Part shown: one piece after another, positions 53,432 through 54,578 of the stretch
Layout of the letters: each line of letters begins with the position of its first letter
How positions within the stretch are numbered: the stretch's first letter is position 1
DNA from: Pirellulaceae bacterium
GTDB taxonomy: Bacteria > Planctomycetota > Planctomycetia > Pirellulales > Pirellulaceae
NCBI GenBank assembly: GCA_022448315.1
Contig: JAKVCA010000023.1
Location: forward strand, 1 to 54,578
DNA: 54,578 nucleotides
Direction: 5' to 3'
Translations under genes and position numbers: made by a program
Notes under the pieces: generated by a model
What the model saw: the letters and a program-made list of their open reading frames with translations, nothing else
Told to the model about the DNA's origin: nothing
Databases searched by the model: none

Positions 53432-54043
53432 ATGATTTTTACGACCGAGAATCTGCCGAGCCGTGACATCTATCGGATGATGGTGAGTTTGATCGCACCG
53501 AGGCCGATTGCGTGGGTATCGACCCGAGACCGGGGGGGGCGTTCGAATCTGGCGCCATACAGTTTTTTTAACGGTGTAGGCTCGAACCCACCCTGCTTGA
53601 TGTTTGCGCCGGCCAATCGTTCTGACGGCATGAAGAAAGACACCCTGCTGAACATCGAACAAAGCAATGAATTCGTAGTCAATCTGGTATCTCATTCGCA
53701 ATCAGAATCGATGAATCAAACTGCCGCCGAATATCCGCAGGACGTCAGTGAGTTCGAAGCTTGTGGGGTGGAGTCAACCCCTTCCGTCCATATCGATGTC
53801 CCTCGGGTCTCGGGGGCGGTCGCATCGTTTGAGTGTGAAGCCATGCAGATTCTTCACCTGGGAGAAGGTCCGGGAGGTGCGAACCTTGTCATCGGTCGCA
53901 TTCTGGCGATTCATATTCAGGACGAACTTGTCGATGATCAGGGATTTCCCTTGGCCGAGCAACTCGACCTCATTGGTCGCCTGGGAGGATCAAGCTACGT
54001 CCGAGTTTCAGACCGCTTTGATCTCAAACGACCAAAGCTCTAG
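53432..54043 (+). CDS. flavin-reductase-like FMN-binding split-barrel protein
   Basis: A 203-residue protein of the flavin reductase (split-barrel) family. MMVSLIAPRPIAWVSTRDRG is the first strand block, and NLAPYSFFNGVGSNPPCLMF the typical FMN-binding region, followed by KKDTLLNIEQSNEFVVNLVS. Members bind FMN and reduce flavin for partner oxygenases or act alone as reductases. No partner oxygenase is adjacent. The ATG lies after a T-rich stretch with GAGAC upstream. Confidence 0.88.
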   Translation: MIFTTENLPSRDIYRMMVSLIAPRPIAWVSTRDRGGRSNLAPYSFFNGVGSNPPCLMFAPANRSDGMKKDTLLNIEQSNEFVVNLVSHSQSESMNQTAAEYPQDVSEFEACGVESTPSVHIDVPRVSGAVASFECEAMQILHLGEGPGGANLVIGRILAIHIQDELVDDQGFPLAEQLDLIGRLGGSSYVRVSDRFDLKRPKL

Positions 54044-54105
54044 GCTGCCACACGCGTATCATGAATGACCCGGATAGTGATCACAAGCGAAGGCCACGAT
54101 GACAA

Positions 54106-54285
54106 CTAGTCGATCGCAGGTCTTTCTTTCACCCTCTGAGGGGAAGCAAGTTCGTATTTTCCAACTTCACTTCTTAGACGATAAATCTCGATCCCGCTTG
54201 CCAAGAATCCCACCAACATGATCGCGAAGATCGTCGCCACGACGAATGCATCTTCTGACTTCATCTCGAGAACCCCGTAAGCCAT
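54106..54285 (-). CDS. small single-pass membrane protein
   Basis: A 59-residue protein read from the minus strand. One membrane helix is clear (FVVATIFAIMLVGFLASGI, about 14-32), followed by a basic, helix-forming end (EIYRLRSEVGKYELASPQRV). It is shorter than the usual gene-calling limit. The ATG at 54285 has AGGGG upstream, but this lies inside a small hairpin (aacccc/ggggtt with a tttt loop, 54287-54302); an inner ATG at 54264 would give 52 residues. The membrane helix and coherent length support coding. I do not recognise it. It is convergent with the flavin-reductase gene. Confidence 0.6.
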   Translation of the reverse strand: MAYGVLEMKSEDAFVVATIFAIMLVGFLASGIEIYRLRSEVGKYELASPQRVKERPAID

Positions 54286-54578
54286 GCAACCCCTTTTGGG
54301 GTTTTCGTCAATTCATGGCCGCCCGTTGAATTGCTGGAATTGGCGGTAAAATCGACCGGTTTTCGTGGACAGACGCGTTCCAACGCCAACACACGACCGG
54401 ACCGTTCGACGAAACGTAGCTCATAACAACGGGCTCCACGGGCCTTGGGTCAGATTTCACCAAAAACAGGGTTTGCCAGAAAGCCGTGGTCGGATACGAA
54501 GCTCAAAAATACGGCTTCCCCTATCGCCAATCACTCGAGAAAGACTAACATCCTGACAAGGCGAGCTGCAGAAAGTGT
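54286..54578. other. right-edge region without supported genes
   Basis: I see no full gene here. One frame (ending near 54546) reads QKAVVGYEAQKYGFPYRQS and then stops; it looks protein-like but has no start and an internal stop upstream, so it could be the remnant of a gene or chance. The region also holds the hairpin described for the small membrane gene. Confidence 0.4.

Noticed and set aside
54365-54556. 63-codon rightward frame at the right edge
   Set aside because: GTG start, arginine-rich random-looking text with no motif; not supported as a gene.

Overview
The window looks like chromosomal DNA of a planctomycete, most likely of the Pirellulaceae/Rhodopirellula type. This is an inference from gene families, not from a marker gene: a sulfatase, a ceramidase-like enzyme, a DUF1080 protein, a DUF1501 protein, two Tat-exported Gfo/Idh/MocA proteins, a multihaem cytochrome, and an ECF sigma factor next to a Ser/Thr kinase. 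Genes lie on both strands in short operons. Several starts are TTG or GTG. I see no insertion sequence, prophage, CRISPR array or rRNA. One tRNA (Ser-GCU) is present.

Left part (1-16900): a 5'-truncated membrane protein, a sulfatase/ceramidase-like pair, a DUF1080 protein with a clear terminator, two SPFH/band-7 membrane proteins, a lone acyl carrier protein upstream of a class V aminotransferase, a PAQR/haemolysin III protein, a formamidase-like amidase, an SLC5 sodium:solute symporter, a zinc-ribbon membrane protein, tRNA-Ser, a lipoprotein and a Wza-like polysaccharide export lipoprotein.

Centre (16900-34700): arginine genes argB-argD-argF (minus strand), then a large Tad/Flp pilus locus, also on the minus strand. 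In transcription order it runs: flp pilin, a strong stem-loop, cpaB with internal duplications, cpaE, cpaF, tadB, tadC, a DUF192 gene, tadE and a TadG-like gene. After 429 bp come a cpaC-type secretin, a lipoprotein and a TPR lipoprotein. Many junctions are ATGA or TGATG overlaps, so translation is probably coupled. No prepilin peptidase lies in the window. Upstream of flp is a small exported His/Cys-rich protein.

Right part (34900-54578): two Tat-signal oxidoreductases of the Gfo/Idh/MocA type, an SGNH hydrolase, an NTF2-like protein, a DUF1501 protein, a seven-CxxCH cytochrome fused to TPRs, a PqqB-like metallo-hydrolase, an ECF sigma factor with a membrane-anchored Ser/Thr kinase, a Na/Pi cotransporter with a PhoU-like tail, a hexuronate pair (SDR oxidoreductase plus KDG kinase) closed by a textbook terminator, a phytanoyl-CoA dioxygenase-like protein, a flavodoxin-like reductase, an S4 protein and a flavin-reductase-like protein. 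A 59-residue membrane protein and a possible 39-residue ORF were found by reading the gaps.

The best candidates for something unusual are the Tad locus details (duplicated CpaB, stem-loop after the pilin gene, DUF192 insertion), the orphan ACP plus aminotransferase pair, and two possible RNA structures in leaders. I do not see a clearly novel multi-gene system. All functions are from reading motifs and family resemblance by eye; no search was run.
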